From VFJQ01 sp044226525 (lineage in GTDB: Bacteria > Verrucomicrobiota > Verrucomicrobiia > Chthoniobacterales > Chthoniobacteraceae), in assembly GCA_044226525.1 (NCBI GenBank), contig JBGAGV010000037.1:1-64000 (forward strand): 64,000 nt of DNA. The letters are read 5' to 3'. How positions within the stretch are numbered: position 1 is the first letter of the stretch; each line of letters opens with the position of its first letter. Below the pieces are notes generated by a model. It was given only the letters and a program-made list of their open reading frames with translations, made no database searches and had not been told where the DNA came from. This document shows, piece after piece, positions 17,169-26,178 of the stretch. Made by a program: the position numbers and the translations under genes.

Positions 17169-17606
17169 TCACACGTTGGCTGGCACGACGATCACCGGCA
17201 CCTTCGCGCCGCGAAGGACACCGCTCGTCACGCTGCCCACGAGGAACTCGAACAGTGCGCCGTGCCCGTGAGAGCCCATCACGATCGCATCCGCATGTTG
17301 TGAGATGGCTTCGTCGAGGATCTTGTCCACGAGCGGCCCTTGAATGTGCAACGCCAGCGCGAGGCAGCCATCGCCCGCGACGGAGGCGCTGAGATCCTCC
17401 AGCTTTTTGTGCTCCTTCTTGAAATCCCGGGCCACCGCCGTGCGGACGGCCATCGGACCGGGCTCGAAGCCGATAAAGTCCGGCTCGGGTTCGCTGACGT
17501 GAAGTAGAACGAGGCGCGCTTCAAACGCCTTCGCCATGGAGCGCGCCGTCTCGACGACGCGGGGGGTGACATCCGAGAAATCGACGGGAACGAGGATCGT
17601 TTTCAT
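17169..17606 (-). CDS. Universal stress protein, UspA family
   Basis: Single Usp domain of 145 residues: KTILVPVDFSDVTPRVVETA at the N-terminus, LVLLHVSEPEPDF, and the ATP-binding loop at the end (ADAIVMGSHGHGALFEFLVGSVTSGVL), which matches the G-x2-G-x9-G(S/T) motif of nucleotide-binding members. Usp proteins help survival in growth arrest and stress. It is convergent with the glutathione peroxidase gene and divergent from the M16 peptidase gene. Confidence 0.92.
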   Translation of the reverse strand: MKTILVPVDFSDVTPRVVETARSMAKAFEARLVLLHVSEPEPDFIGFEPGPMAVRTAVARDFKKEHKKLEDLSASVAGDGCLALALHIQGPLVDKILDEAISQHADAIVMGSHGHGALFEFLVGSVTSGVLRGAKVPVIVVPANV

Positions 17607-17747
17607 ATGGGTTCGGGTTTCTGGATGACATTAGCGCCTCTTTTCCCCGTGGCGTCTCGGCTTCCTTTGCCCGAAATCGCCCATCTTTTGCACAGCACCC
17701 CGGAGCTTGCGGCGAGGGTCGGGACGCTTCACTGTCCGCGCTCTCCC

Positions 17748-19130
17748 ATGCCGATACCGTTCCGCTTCGCCCTCGCCGCGCTGCTCTGCACGAGCGCTTT
17801 CGCCAAGGATTCCGCGCCCAAGGAGGCGCCCCTGCCACCGGCCGTCATCAAGCCGATTCATTTCATCGAATACGATCTGCCTAACGGCCTGCACGTCATC
17901 CTTCACGAAAACCACCAGGCTCCCGTCGTTTCGACCTACGTGCTTTACCATGTGGGCAGCAAAAATGAGCGGGCGGACCGCACGGGGTTCGCGCACTTTT
18001 TCGAGCATCTCATGTTCGAGGGCAGCGAAAACATCCCCCGCGGCAAGATCGATAAATACGTCTCCGGCGCCGGCGGGAATCTCAACGCCAGCACGTCGTT
18101 CGACCAGACCGATTACTACTTCAATCTCCCCTCGAACCAGCTTGAGCTCGCGCTCTGGATCGAGAGTGAGCGAATGATGCACGCGAAAGTGGACGAAGTG
18201 GGCGTCGAGACCCAGCGCCAGGTGGTGAAAGAAGAGCGCCGCCGCGGCGTGGACAACCAGCCCTACGGCACCCTCTTCGAGGAACTCGCCGCGCTCGTCT
18301 TCAAAGGCACCCCCTACGCCTGGACGCCCATCGGTTCCGCGCAATACATCGATCAGGCGAAGATCGAAGAGTTCCGCGACTTCTACAAAACCTACTACCT
18401 GCCGAACAATGCCACGCTCTCCATTGCGGGTGACATCAACGTCGAACGCACGAAAAAGCTCGTGGAGGACTATTTCGGCCCGATTCCGAAAGGCCCGGAC
18501 ATCAAGCGTCCTGAGATCAAATGGGACCTGAAAGCGAAGGCCGAAAAGAAGGACGTGGTGAAAGAAAACACGCCCCTCCCTGCCACCCTGCACGCTTGGC
18601 GCGCGGTGACCGAAACGAACGCCGATTCCTACCCCATCGACATGCTCGGCAATATCCTCAGCAAAGGCCGCAGCTCGCGGCTCTACCGACGCCTCGTCGA
18701 TGAAGAACAGGTCGCCGTCGCCGTGGACGCCTTCGGGTTCCTGCAAGAGCAGGCCGGCATGATCGGCGTCTTCGCCAACGGCCAGAACGGTGTGCCGCTC
18801 GACAAAATCGACAAGCTCATTACCGACGAAATCAAAAACGTCCGCGAAAAAGGCGTCACCGAGGAGGAGTTCCAGAAAGTCCGCAACCAGCAGGAAGCCG
18901 ACTTCGCCACCAGCTTCGGCTCGATGAGCGCCCGCGCGAAGAACCTCGCCCGCTACCACGTTTTCTACGGCGACGCGAACCTCATCAATACCGAACTCGA
19001 ACGCTACATGGCCGTGAAGCGCGAAGACCTCCAGCGCGTCGCCAAGGAGTATCTGCGCGATGATCGGACACTCATCCTGCGTTACCCGGTGCCGGGGAGT
19101 GCCAAGAGCCAGGAGCCCAAAGCCAAGTAA
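17748..19130 (+). CDS. M16 zinc peptidase, catalytic subunit
   Basis: Secreted pitrilysin-type peptidase of 460 residues. The ATG at 17748 (MPIPFRFALAALLCTSAFAK) gives a signal peptide; the longer frame from 17607 has none. The inverted zinc motif HxxEH is present in FAHFFEHLMFEGS (His 83, Glu 86, His 87), with the downstream Glu region EERRRGVDNQPYG. The C-terminal M16 half follows (YPIDMLGNILSKGRSSRLYR). The next gene encodes a partner without the zinc motif, the usual two-subunit arrangement in which a catalytic and a non-catalytic half form the chamber. The likely role is degrading peptides in the periplasm. Confidence 0.92.
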   Translation: MPIPFRFALAALLCTSAFAKDSAPKEAPLPPAVIKPIHFIEYDLPNGLHVILHENHQAPVVSTYVLYHVGSKNERADRTGFAHFFEHLMFEGSENIPRGKIDKYVSGAGGNLNASTSFDQTDYYFNLPSNQLELALWIESERMMHAKVDEVGVETQRQVVKEERRRGVDNQPYGTLFEELAALVFKGTPYAWTPIGSAQYIDQAKIEEFRDFYKTYYLPNNATLSIAGDINVERTKKLVEDYFGPIPKGPDIKRPEIKWDLKAKAEKKDVVKENTPLPATLHAWRAVTETNADSYPIDMLGNILSKGRSSRLYRRLVDEEQVAVAVDAFGFLQEQAGMIGVFANGQNGVPLDKIDKLITDEIKNVREKGVTEEEFQKVRNQQEADFATSFGSMSARAKNLARYHVFYGDANLINTELERYMAVKREDLQRVAKEYLRDDRTLILRYPVPGSAKSQEPKAK

Positions 19131-19155
19131 CCCTGTTTTGAACCGTCTTTCTGCA

Positions 19156-20607
19156 ATGAAACCCCATTTCTCGTTCATTCCGTATCCCACCTCTGCCAAG
19201 CTCGCGCTTGCCTGGCTCTTGGCTCTTGGTTCCTGGCACTCATACGCCGCGATCGATCGCACCCGCAAACCCGAGCCGGGTCCGGCGCCCGAGGCTGCGT
19301 TCCCGGACTACGTTACGAAGGAGCTGCCCAACGGCCTGAAGGTTTTTGTCATTCAGGACGACCGTAAGCCGAGTGTCACTTTCCGCCTGCTCGTCAAGGG
19401 TGGTTCCTCGCAGGACGGCGATAAGCCGGGCCTGAGCGGCTTTGTCGCCAGCCTGCTTAATCGAGGCACCAAGTCCCGCGACGCGATGAAATTTGCCATC
19501 GAGAGCGACAGCATCGGCGCGCGTGTTGAAGCCATGTCAGGCTCGGATGCCATTTCCGTCAGCGCGGCCGGCCTGACTAAATACACCGACAAGCTGCTCG
19601 ATCTGCTCGTGGACGCGACGCTCAATCCCATGTTTCCGGCGGAGCAATTCGCCAAGGAGCAGAAGAAGGCACTGAGCGCACTGGCTGCGGAGAAACAGCA
19701 GCCCGAACAACTCGCCGGCAAGCTCGCGGGGAAAGTCGTTTACGGCCCCGAGCATCCCTATGGCCAATATCGAACGGAAGAAAGCGTCGCTGCTATCAAA
19801 CGCGAGGATCTCATCAAGTATCACGATACGTGGTTCGCGCCGAATAACGCCACGCTCGCGGTGGTGGGCGACGTCCAGGCGGACAAAATTCTCGCGCACG
19901 TCGAAAAGGCCTTCGCGGGATGGGAGAAAAAGACACTCCCCGAGCAAAAACCCTTTCCGCCCGTGCCGGCGATGACGGGGCTCACCATTCACCTCGTGGA
20001 TCGTCCCGGCAGCGTGCAGAGCAACATCATCGTCACCAATCCCGGCCCCGCGCGCAATGCGCCCGACCTGCCAGAAGTCAATGTAATGAACGCCACGCTC
20101 GGTGGCGGTTTCAGTGGGCGCCTTTTCCAAAACCTGCGCGAAAAGCACGGCTGGACCTATGGCGCCTACAGTGCCTTCGACATGCAGAAACTCGGCGGCG
20201 ATTTCTCCGCGACCGCTGAGACGCGCAACGAAGTGACCTCCCCGGCGATCGAAGAAACGCTCAAGGAAATCAAGCGCCTGCAGGACGAGCCTGTGCCCGC
20301 TCCCGAGCTCGAACTTCAACGGGAATATAACGTCGGCAACTACCTGCTCAGTCTCGAAAACGCCGGCCGCACTGCGCAGCGGGTGCAGGACATCGAGCTC
20401 TACGGGCTCGAGCCCGATTTCTATAAAGTCTATGCCAAGCGCATGGCTTCGACGACCGCCGAGCAGGTTCAGGCCATCGCGCAGAAATACCTCAGCACCG
20501 CCAACGTCGCCATCGTCGTCGTCGGGGAAGCCAAGCAGATTGAACCGGGGCTCGAGAAAATCGGGAAGGTCGTGGTGTATGACCTCGACCTCGCCCCGAA
20601 AAAGTAG
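19156..20607 (+). CDS. M16 peptidase-like, non-catalytic subunit
   Basis: Partner of the upstream M16 peptidase, 483 residues, starting at ATG 19156 with a signal peptide (LALAWLLALGSWHSYA). The fold is M16 (ELPNGLKVFVIQDDRKPSVT, GLSGFVASLLNRGTKSRDA), but the HxxEH zinc motif is replaced by GFVASLL, so it should not bind zinc. The R/Y pair typical of the non-catalytic half is present in LREKHGWTYGAYS. The gene begins 25 bp after its partner's stop, so the two are almost certainly co-transcribed and form a heterodimer. Confidence 0.9.
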   Translation: MKPHFSFIPYPTSAKLALAWLLALGSWHSYAAIDRTRKPEPGPAPEAAFPDYVTKELPNGLKVFVIQDDRKPSVTFRLLVKGGSSQDGDKPGLSGFVASLLNRGTKSRDAMKFAIESDSIGARVEAMSGSDAISVSAAGLTKYTDKLLDLLVDATLNPMFPAEQFAKEQKKALSALAAEKQQPEQLAGKLAGKVVYGPEHPYGQYRTEESVAAIKREDLIKYHDTWFAPNNATLAVVGDVQADKILAHVEKAFAGWEKKTLPEQKPFPPVPAMTGLTIHLVDRPGSVQSNIIVTNPGPARNAPDLPEVNVMNATLGGGFSGRLFQNLREKHGWTYGAYSAFDMQKLGGDFSATAETRNEVTSPAIEETLKEIKRLQDEPVPAPELELQREYNVGNYLLSLENAGRTAQRVQDIELYGLEPDFYKVYAKRMASTTAEQVQAIAQKYLSTANVAIVVVGEAKQIEPGLEKIGKVVVYDLDLAPKK

Positions 20608-20625
20608 GGTGCTCGGTCCCCGGTG

Positions 20626-20688
20626 TTGGATGTTGGGCGGTAAGTGTTGGATGCTAAGCCCGCTGTCAGTGCCGCGTTGAACATCCAA
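20626..20688. repeat. Inverted repeat with TTGGATGTT arms
   Basis: TTGGATGTT at 20626-20634 is complemented by AACATCCAA at 20680-20688, and a further GTGTTGGATG lies between. The repeat spans the proposed start of gluQRS and resembles the heptamer-type repeat before rsmI. Confidence 0.6.
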
Positions 20689-21537
20689 TTTCCAGCACCC
20701 AATCCCGAACACCCTATCGCCTACCGCGGCCGCCTCGCGCCCTCTCCGACCGGCTTTCTCCACCGCGGACACGCCCAGACCTTCCGCGTCGCACAACGAC
20801 GTGCCGACGTAGCCGGCGGCACGCTCATCCTGCGCAACGACGACCTCGACCGCTCGCGCATGCGTCCCGAGTTCGTCAGCACCATGCTGGAAGATCTCCA
20901 CTGGCTCGGCCTGACGTGGAGCGAAGGCCCCGACCTCGGCGGTCCGCATGCACCTTACACCCAGAGCGAGCGATTGCCCCTCTACCGTGCTGCGTTGGAG
21001 CATCTCAAGGCTGCTGGCTGCCTGTTTCCTTGCACCTGTTCGCGCAAGGATGTCCTGGCCGCTGCCGGCGCACCGCACGCGACCGAGGACGAGCCCGTCT
21101 ATCCCGGCACCTGCCGCAGCCGGCGAGATCACCCCACGGAGGTGAATTGGCGCTTCCGCGTTCCGGTCGGCGAAGTCCTTACTTTTACCGATGGCTGCTT
21201 CGGGGAGCAACGCGCTGCAGCCGGCGTAGATTTTGGAGACTTCCTCGTGTGGCGCAAAGACGACCTGCCCAGTTACCAGCTTGCCTGCGTAGTGGATGAC
21301 GCGCTCATGCGCATCACCGAAGTTGTGCGCGGTGCGGACCTCATCACGAGCACCTTCCGCCAGCTCCTGCTCTACCGCGCCTTCGGCTGGACTCCCCCGG
21401 CTTTTTACCACTGCCCGCTTGTGCTCGACGAACGCGGCGAGCGCCTCGCTAAACGGGACGGCAGCACCACCCTGCGTGGCTTGCGTGAGGTCGGATGGAC
21501 ATCGGCAGAAGTGCTGGGAATTTCCCCCCGCGAGTGA
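20644..21537 (+). CDS. gluQ: Glutamyl-Q tRNA(Asp) synthetase
   Basis: Class I synthetase-like enzyme that activates glutamate and attaches it to queuosine in the anticodon of tRNA(Asp). Landmarks: YRGRLAPSPTGFLHRGHAQTF (HIGH-type motif), ILRNDDLDRSR, the zinc-site cysteines in CLFPCTCSRKD and TCRSRR, VVRGADLITSTFRQLLLYRAFGW, and LAKRDGSTTL as the KMSKS-type motif. The anticodon-binding domain of true GluRS is absent and the length (297) fits GluQRS. The start is uncertain: the GTG at 20644 lies in an inverted repeat and adds ~25 residues before YRGR; a TTG at 20677 is another choice. Confidence 0.9.
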   Translation: MLDAKPAVSAALNIQFPAPNPEHPIAYRGRLAPSPTGFLHRGHAQTFRVAQRRADVAGGTLILRNDDLDRSRMRPEFVSTMLEDLHWLGLTWSEGPDLGGPHAPYTQSERLPLYRAALEHLKAAGCLFPCTCSRKDVLAAAGAPHATEDEPVYPGTCRSRRDHPTEVNWRFRVPVGEVLTFTDGCFGEQRAAAGVDFGDFLVWRKDDLPSYQLACVVDDALMRITEVVRGADLITSTFRQLLLYRAFGWTPPAFYHCPLVLDERGERLAKRDGSTTLRGLREVGWTSAEVLGISPRE

Positions 21538-21625
21538 CCCATCCACGCTGGTTACGGGTCACGATTGCGTAACATCCACTTTCCGCAGCTTGTCGCTGCG
21601 ACCGCACCGACTAAAACAACATCCC

Positions 21626-22108
21626 ATGAGCACCACCGTTCCCTATATCCCCGCCGGCTACCCGGTCTGCGCTCCGTATCTCTGCATTCGCGACGCCGCC
21701 AAAGCGATCGAGTTCTATAAGGCCGCCTTCGGCGCCAAGGAACGCCTGCGCATGGCCGGTCCGGACGGCAAGGTCATGCATGCCGAAATCGACATCTACG
21801 GCGGCGTGGTGATGCTCGCCGACGAATTCCCGAGCTGGGGCTTCCAGAGTCCTGAACATTACGGCGGCACCCCGGTGACGCTGCACCTTTACGTCGGCGA
21901 TGTGGATGCCCTCGTGGCCCACGCCGAGAAAAGCGGCGCCAAAGTTGAGATGTCGCCGAAAGACCAGTTCTACGGCGACCGCACCGCCAAGGTTGTAGAT
22001 CCGTTCGGTCACGTCTGGCACTTCGCCACGCATGTCGAAGACGTGTCACCCGAAGAATTGCATCGCCGGCACCAGGAAATGATGTCCGGAAACTGCGGCC
22101 AGAGCTGA
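21626..22108 (+). CDS. VOC-family (PhnB/glyoxalase-like) protein
   Basis: Protein of 160 residues from ATG 21626 (MSTTVPYIPAGYPVCAPYLC). It folds as a vicinal oxygen chelate protein: IRDAAKAIEFYKAAFGAKER, VMHAEIDIYGGVVMLADEF, VTLHLYVGDVDALVAHAEKS, and DRTAKVVDPFGHVWHFATHV. This is the PhnB-like subgroup, often annotated as glyoxalase/bleomycin-resistance relatives. Candidate metal ligands are the His in VMHAEID and the His/Glu residues in the last strands. The substrate is unknown. It is convergent with the response regulator gene. Confidence 0.88.
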   Translation: MSTTVPYIPAGYPVCAPYLCIRDAAKAIEFYKAAFGAKERLRMAGPDGKVMHAEIDIYGGVVMLADEFPSWGFQSPEHYGGTPVTLHLYVGDVDALVAHAEKSGAKVEMSPKDQFYGDRTAKVVDPFGHVWHFATHVEDVSPEELHRRHQEMMSGNCGQS

Positions 22109-22119
22109 CCTTCGCCGGG

Positions 22120-22740
22120 CTACTGCCCGCCCAGCACTTCCAGCGCCCGCACGGCGGCACTCTGGCGGTTCTCGACGCTGAGTTTTTCGAGCACGTGCTC
22201 GACGTGTTTTTTCACCGTCGCGGTGGAGGCTTCGATGATCATTCCAATCTCGGCATTCGTCTTCCCTTGCGCGACCCACAGGAGCACCTCCGCCTCGCGC
22301 GGGGTCAGGCCGAGTGCTTCCAGTGGCGCGGGCGAATCGAACACCGGCTTCCCGTTTCCCCGCGCGGAGAGCTTCGCCTTTTCAAAGCGCGCATTCATCG
22401 CGGCGAAGAGATCCTTTACCGAGACCGGCTTCACGAGGTAGTCGTCCGCGCCGAGATTCATCCCCGCGCGCAGGTCGGTCTTTTCCCCGCGCGCGGTGAG
22501 GAAAATGAACGGAATCGTCGCGGTCGTCGGGTCCTGCCGGAGCTCGGCGAGCACGCCATGGCCGTCGAGACCGGGCATCGTCACGTCGCACAAAATTAAA
22601 TCCGGTCGCTCGCGCCTAGCGGCGGCGACGCCTTCGAGACCGTCCTCCGCTCCGACCGCGCGATAACCTTCGAGCTCAAGCATGCGTAACACGTTGCGGC
22701 GCATGTGGGGCTCGTCTTCGATGAGCAGGACCGTCTTCAT
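22120..22740 (-). CDS. Response regulator, REC-LuxR type
   Basis: Response regulator of 206 residues starting at ATG 22740. The receiver domain (1-120) has the acidic pair in LIEDEP, the phospho-acceptor Asp 52 in LILCDVTMPG, the Thr in FLTARGEK and the conserved Lys in ADDYLVKP. The output is a LuxR/NarL helix-turn-helix (LTPREAEVLLWVAQGKTNAE, then TATVKKHVEHVLEKLSVENR). Its start overlaps the kinase stop by four bases (ATGA), so the two form a two-component pair translated in fixed ratio. Targets are not visible from the sequence. Confidence 0.93.
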   Translation of the reverse strand: MKTVLLIEDEPHMRRNVLRMLELEGYRAVGAEDGLEGVAAARRERPDLILCDVTMPGLDGHGVLAELRQDPTTATIPFIFLTARGEKTDLRAGMNLGADDYLVKPVSVKDLFAAMNARFEKAKLSARGNGKPVFDSPAPLEALGLTPREAEVLLWVAQGKTNAEIGMIIEASTATVKKHVEHVLEKLSVENRQSAAVRALEVLGGQ

Positions 22741-24968
22741 GACTTGGCAAATAAGGGCAGGCGAAGGGTGACCGTGGTTCCTTCTCCGACTTCGCTCTGA
22801 AAGTCGAGTGTTCCGCCGTGCAGGTCCACGCACCGCTTCACGATGGAAAGCCCCAGCCCCGTGCCTGCCCGGCGCCCGACATTGCTCCCGCGGCGGAACG
22901 GCACGAACAACCGCCCGATATCCTCGCGCGGGATGCCGATGCCATGGTCGCGAATGGTGAACACCGCCTCTCCGTCGGAGCGTTTCACCATGAATTCGAC
23001 GGGTGATTCCGGATCGGAATATTTCACCGCGTTGTTGAGCAGGTTGATGACGATGTGCCGCAGCAGGCGCTCGTCGGCACACGCCTTGGGCAACTTTGGC
23101 AACTTCAACTCGATCGGGCACCGGTGCCCGGTGGAAGAGGCCACTTCGTCCACGATGCGCTGGCACAGCGCCCCGAGGTCGATGGGCGACGGATTCAGTT
23201 CGCTCACGCCTTCTTCCACTTTATGGAAGAGCAGCACTTCCTCCATCAGTCCGGCCATCCGCTGCACGGCTTCGTTGATCGTCTGGAGTTGCTCGTTGCG
23301 GGCTTCAGTGTCGAGTCGGTCGAAATAGTGCTGCAACATTTCAGACGAGCTGAGGATCACGCCGAGCGGCGTGCGAAACTCGTGGGTCACCGTGCTGATG
23401 AAGTTGCTCTTGAGCGTGCCGATTTCCTGCTCCGCGGCGAGAGCTCGCTCCACCTGCTCTTTCGCCTGGGCCAGTTCGCTCGTGCGTGTGGCCACTCGTC
23501 GTTCGAGGTCCGTGTTGAGGGCGCGCAGTTCGTCCTCCGCTCGCCGCCGCTCGATGAAGAGCCCGATCTGTGCGCCGATGGCTGCGAAAATCTCCAGCAG
23601 GTCCTCGTCGGGTTCACGAATCTCTCGGCTGAAAAACTCGACTACGCCGAGCACGGTATCGCCGATCCGGATGGGGAATCCAAACGCCGAACGCAGGCCC
23701 GTTTTCGTGGCGACCTTGGTGCGCGGAAAGTTTCCGTCGCGCGGCGTGTCCGGAATCCATACCGGCTCGCTCTTTTTCCAGATGCGTCCCGGCAAACCTT
23801 CCCCGGCGGCCAACTGTAGTTTGCGGGTGGCGGCGATAAACTCAGCGAATCTCTTGCTATCGTCGCACCACGAATCCACGCAGGACAACTGGGCGTGTTC
23901 GACGCGCCAAATCGTGCCAATATCCCAGCCGAGGCTTTCACATACCGCGCGCAGAATTTGCGGGGCGGCCTCAGCCAGTGTCCGCGCTTCAGCCAACACC
24001 CGCGTGACGGCGAGTTGCGCATCCTGCCGCCGCTCGAATCGCACGCGCTCGCCGATATCACGCAAATAAGCCGTGAAAAGCGGACGCCCATCCTTCCGTG
24101 TGAGGGTGATCGTAAGTTCGCAGGGAAACTCCGAGCCATCGGCGCGCAACGCGCTCAGTTCCACTCGTCGCCCGATCACGCGAGCATCGCCGGTGGAGAG
24201 AAATCGCTTCAGCCCGGCCGCGTGAGCGTCGCGATAGCGGTGCGGAATAATGGTTTCCGAGAGCAGTTTGCCGAGGGCCTCCTGACGCCGAAACCCGAAG
24301 GTGCGTTCCGCCGCAGGATTAAATTCGCAGATGCGTCCCTCGCCATCCATCACCACGATGCAATCGAGCGCCGCCTCGATGATCGCCGCCTTGAGCTGTT
24401 CGGCCCCTGTCCGATCCGCTGCTTCCAGCGCGAGGGAAATCATGTCGGCGATCGATCCCGCGAAGTCCTGCTCCGCGTCGGTCCACTCGCGCACGCCGCT
24501 GGTTTTCTCGTGACAGACCACCCCGACGAGTTGTCCTCCCCGGCGAATCGGCACGTCGAGCATCGCATGAATGCCGAGAGGCTCGAGGTAACCTTTGGTG
24601 AATTCGGACGTCTGCCGATTCCGCCGTGCGTCACCGGCTGCGATGACGCGCTGCTCGCGCATGGCGTCAAAGTAGCGTGGGTATTTGGATGCTTCAAGCC
24701 GCGCGCCGGACCCTTGAAATCCTGTGCTTTGCTGAAAAAGCTCGCGGCAGGTTAGCGCGGAAAGGTCCGCGTCGAAGAACCACACACTGACTCGCTCGAC
24801 CTCCATCGTCTCGGCTACGGTCCGAAGAATCGTGCGGAGCATCTCGGAGAAATCGGACGTCTCCGTCTTGGCGAGACTGAGCAGCGCACGGTCGTAGTCG
24901 CGCGGGACCGCCCGCGTCGGTTTGGGCGCGGCGCGTTTCGAGGGTCGGGTGGCAGCAGGCGATGGCAC
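22737..24968 (-). CDS. GAF-PAS-GAF sensor histidine kinase
   Basis: Cytoplasmic sensor kinase of 743 residues with no evident membrane segment. Order of domains: GAF (about 40-185), PAS (about 195-310, with VVMDGEGRICEFNPAAERTF), a second GAF (about 320-475), a coiled coil (475-520), HisKA with the phospho-acceptor His 529 in VTHEFRTPLG, and HATPase_c with the N-box Asn 646 in INLLNNAVKY and the G-boxes IRDHGIGIP and GRRAGTGLGLSIVK. It senses a soluble or small-molecule signal through the GAF/PAS modules and passes phosphate to the overlapping LuxR-type regulator. The start is taken at 24968; internal starts are possible in the basic first 20 residues. Confidence 0.93.
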   Translation of the reverse strand: MPSPAATRPSKRAAPKPTRAVPRDYDRALLSLAKTETSDFSEMLRTILRTVAETMEVERVSVWFFDADLSALTCRELFQQSTGFQGSGARLEASKYPRYFDAMREQRVIAAGDARRNRQTSEFTKGYLEPLGIHAMLDVPIRRGGQLVGVVCHEKTSGVREWTDAEQDFAGSIADMISLALEAADRTGAEQLKAAIIEAALDCIVVMDGEGRICEFNPAAERTFGFRRQEALGKLLSETIIPHRYRDAHAAGLKRFLSTGDARVIGRRVELSALRADGSEFPCELTITLTRKDGRPLFTAYLRDIGERVRFERRQDAQLAVTRVLAEARTLAEAAPQILRAVCESLGWDIGTIWRVEHAQLSCVDSWCDDSKRFAEFIAATRKLQLAAGEGLPGRIWKKSEPVWIPDTPRDGNFPRTKVATKTGLRSAFGFPIRIGDTVLGVVEFFSREIREPDEDLLEIFAAIGAQIGLFIERRRAEDELRALNTDLERRVATRTSELAQAKEQVERALAAEQEIGTLKSNFISTVTHEFRTPLGVILSSSEMLQHYFDRLDTEARNEQLQTINEAVQRMAGLMEEVLLFHKVEEGVSELNPSPIDLGALCQRIVDEVASSTGHRCPIELKLPKLPKACADERLLRHIVINLLNNAVKYSDPESPVEFMVKRSDGEAVFTIRDHGIGIPREDIGRLFVPFRRGSNVGRRAGTGLGLSIVKRCVDLHGGTLDFQSEVGEGTTVTLRLPLFAKS

Positions 24969-25042
24969 GGCGGGCGAATGTAGCGGGCGGCTTGCGCTTG
25001 GCGAGCCTTCCCAAAATGACCGCGGGCTGCTACGAATCGCGC

Positions 25043-26167
25043 ATGACCACTGCCCCGCAAACGAACCCAGCCGAACGCATCCTCCTCGGGCCCGGCCCGA
25101 GCACCGTCTCGCAGCGCGTGCTGCGGGCGCTGGGCGGCCCCACGCTCGGGCACCTCGATCCGCAGTATCTGGCCATCATGGATGAGACGTGCGAAATGCT
25201 GCGTCAGGTCTTCCGCACGAAAAATCCGCTGACCTTTCCCGTGAGCGGCACCGGCATGGCGGGCATGGAGTGCATCGCCACCAATCTGCTCGAACCGGGC
25301 GATGAAGCAATCGTCTGCATCAACGGCGTCTTCGGTGGCCGCATGAAAGACGTGATGGAACGCTGCGGCGCCACGGTTCATGCCGTCGAGGCGACTTGGG
25401 GCGAAATCTTCCCGCTCGAACAGCTCGCCGCGGCGCTCGACGCTCACCCGAAGGTGAAAGTCCTCGGCATCGTGCATGCCGAAACAAGCACCGGCGCCCA
25501 CCAACCGCTTGCCGGGCTGTCCGATCTTTGCCGCGCGAAGAGCGTCCTGCTCGTCGTCGATGCCGTCACTTCGCTCGGCGGTCACGAACTGCGCGTCGAT
25601 GAGTGGGGGATCGATGCCATCTATAGCGGCACGCAGAAGTGCCTTTCCTGCCCGCCCGGCCTGGCCCCGGTGAGCTTTGGCGAGCGCGCCCTCGCCGCGA
25701 TGGATGCACGCAAGACGAAGGTGCAATCGTGGTATCTCGATGTGTCAATGCTCCGCAAATATTACACCGGCGGTGGCGGAGGTGGGCGGGTGTATCACCA
25801 CACCGCCCCGGTGAACATGACCTACGCCCTGCGCGAAGCGCTGGAGATTGTGCTGGAAGAAGGGCTCGATGCCCGCATCGAACGCCACGCGCTGATGCAC
25901 CGCCGCCTGCGCGCCGGGCTCGAAACGATGGGCATTCGATACATCCCGTCCCACTCCCTCCACACGCTCAACTGCATCCACATTCCCGCCGGCGCCGACG
26001 ATGCCGGGGTGCGTCGCCGCCTGCTCGAAGAGTATGGCATCGAAATCGGCAGTGGTCTCGGCCCCATGGCCGGCAAGGCCTGGCGCATCGGCCTGATGGG
26101 CCACGGAGCGACCGTCCGCAATGTGGACCTCGTTCTCGCTGCCCTGCGCGAAATGCTGAAGGTTTGA
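25043..26167 (+). CDS. Class V aminotransferase (alanine-glyoxylate type)
   Basis: PLP enzyme of 374 residues. The ATG at 25043 (MTTAPQTNPAERILLGPGPS) places the LLGPGPS motif near the N-terminus as expected. The PLP lysine is Lys 199 in SGTQKCLSCPPGLAP, with the cofactor-binding Asp in VVDAVTSLGG and SGTGMAGMECIATN upstream. This motif set is that of alanine-glyoxylate/serine-pyruvate transaminases, which detoxify glyoxylate or serve serine metabolism. It is divergent from the sensor kinase gene, with only ~75 bp between starts. The exact substrate cannot be read from sequence. Confidence 0.92.
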   Translation: MTTAPQTNPAERILLGPGPSTVSQRVLRALGGPTLGHLDPQYLAIMDETCEMLRQVFRTKNPLTFPVSGTGMAGMECIATNLLEPGDEAIVCINGVFGGRMKDVMERCGATVHAVEATWGEIFPLEQLAAALDAHPKVKVLGIVHAETSTGAHQPLAGLSDLCRAKSVLLVVDAVTSLGGHELRVDEWGIDAIYSGTQKCLSCPPGLAPVSFGERALAAMDARKTKVQSWYLDVSMLRKYYTGGGGGGRVYHHTAPVNMTYALREALEIVLEEGLDARIERHALMHRRLRAGLETMGIRYIPSHSLHTLNCIHIPAGADDAGVRRRLLEEYGIEIGSGLGPMAGKAWRIGLMGHGATVRNVDLVLAALREMLKV

Positions 26168-26178
26168 TAGAGTGGTGC

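Noticed and set aside
17631..19268. 545-codon minus-strand frame over the M16 gene
   Set aside because: Antisense shadow; the plus strand carries HxxEH and a signal peptide.
19537..21546. 669-codon minus-strand frame over M16 partner and gluQRS
   Set aside because: Spans two genuine plus-strand genes and their spacer and shows no protein motif.
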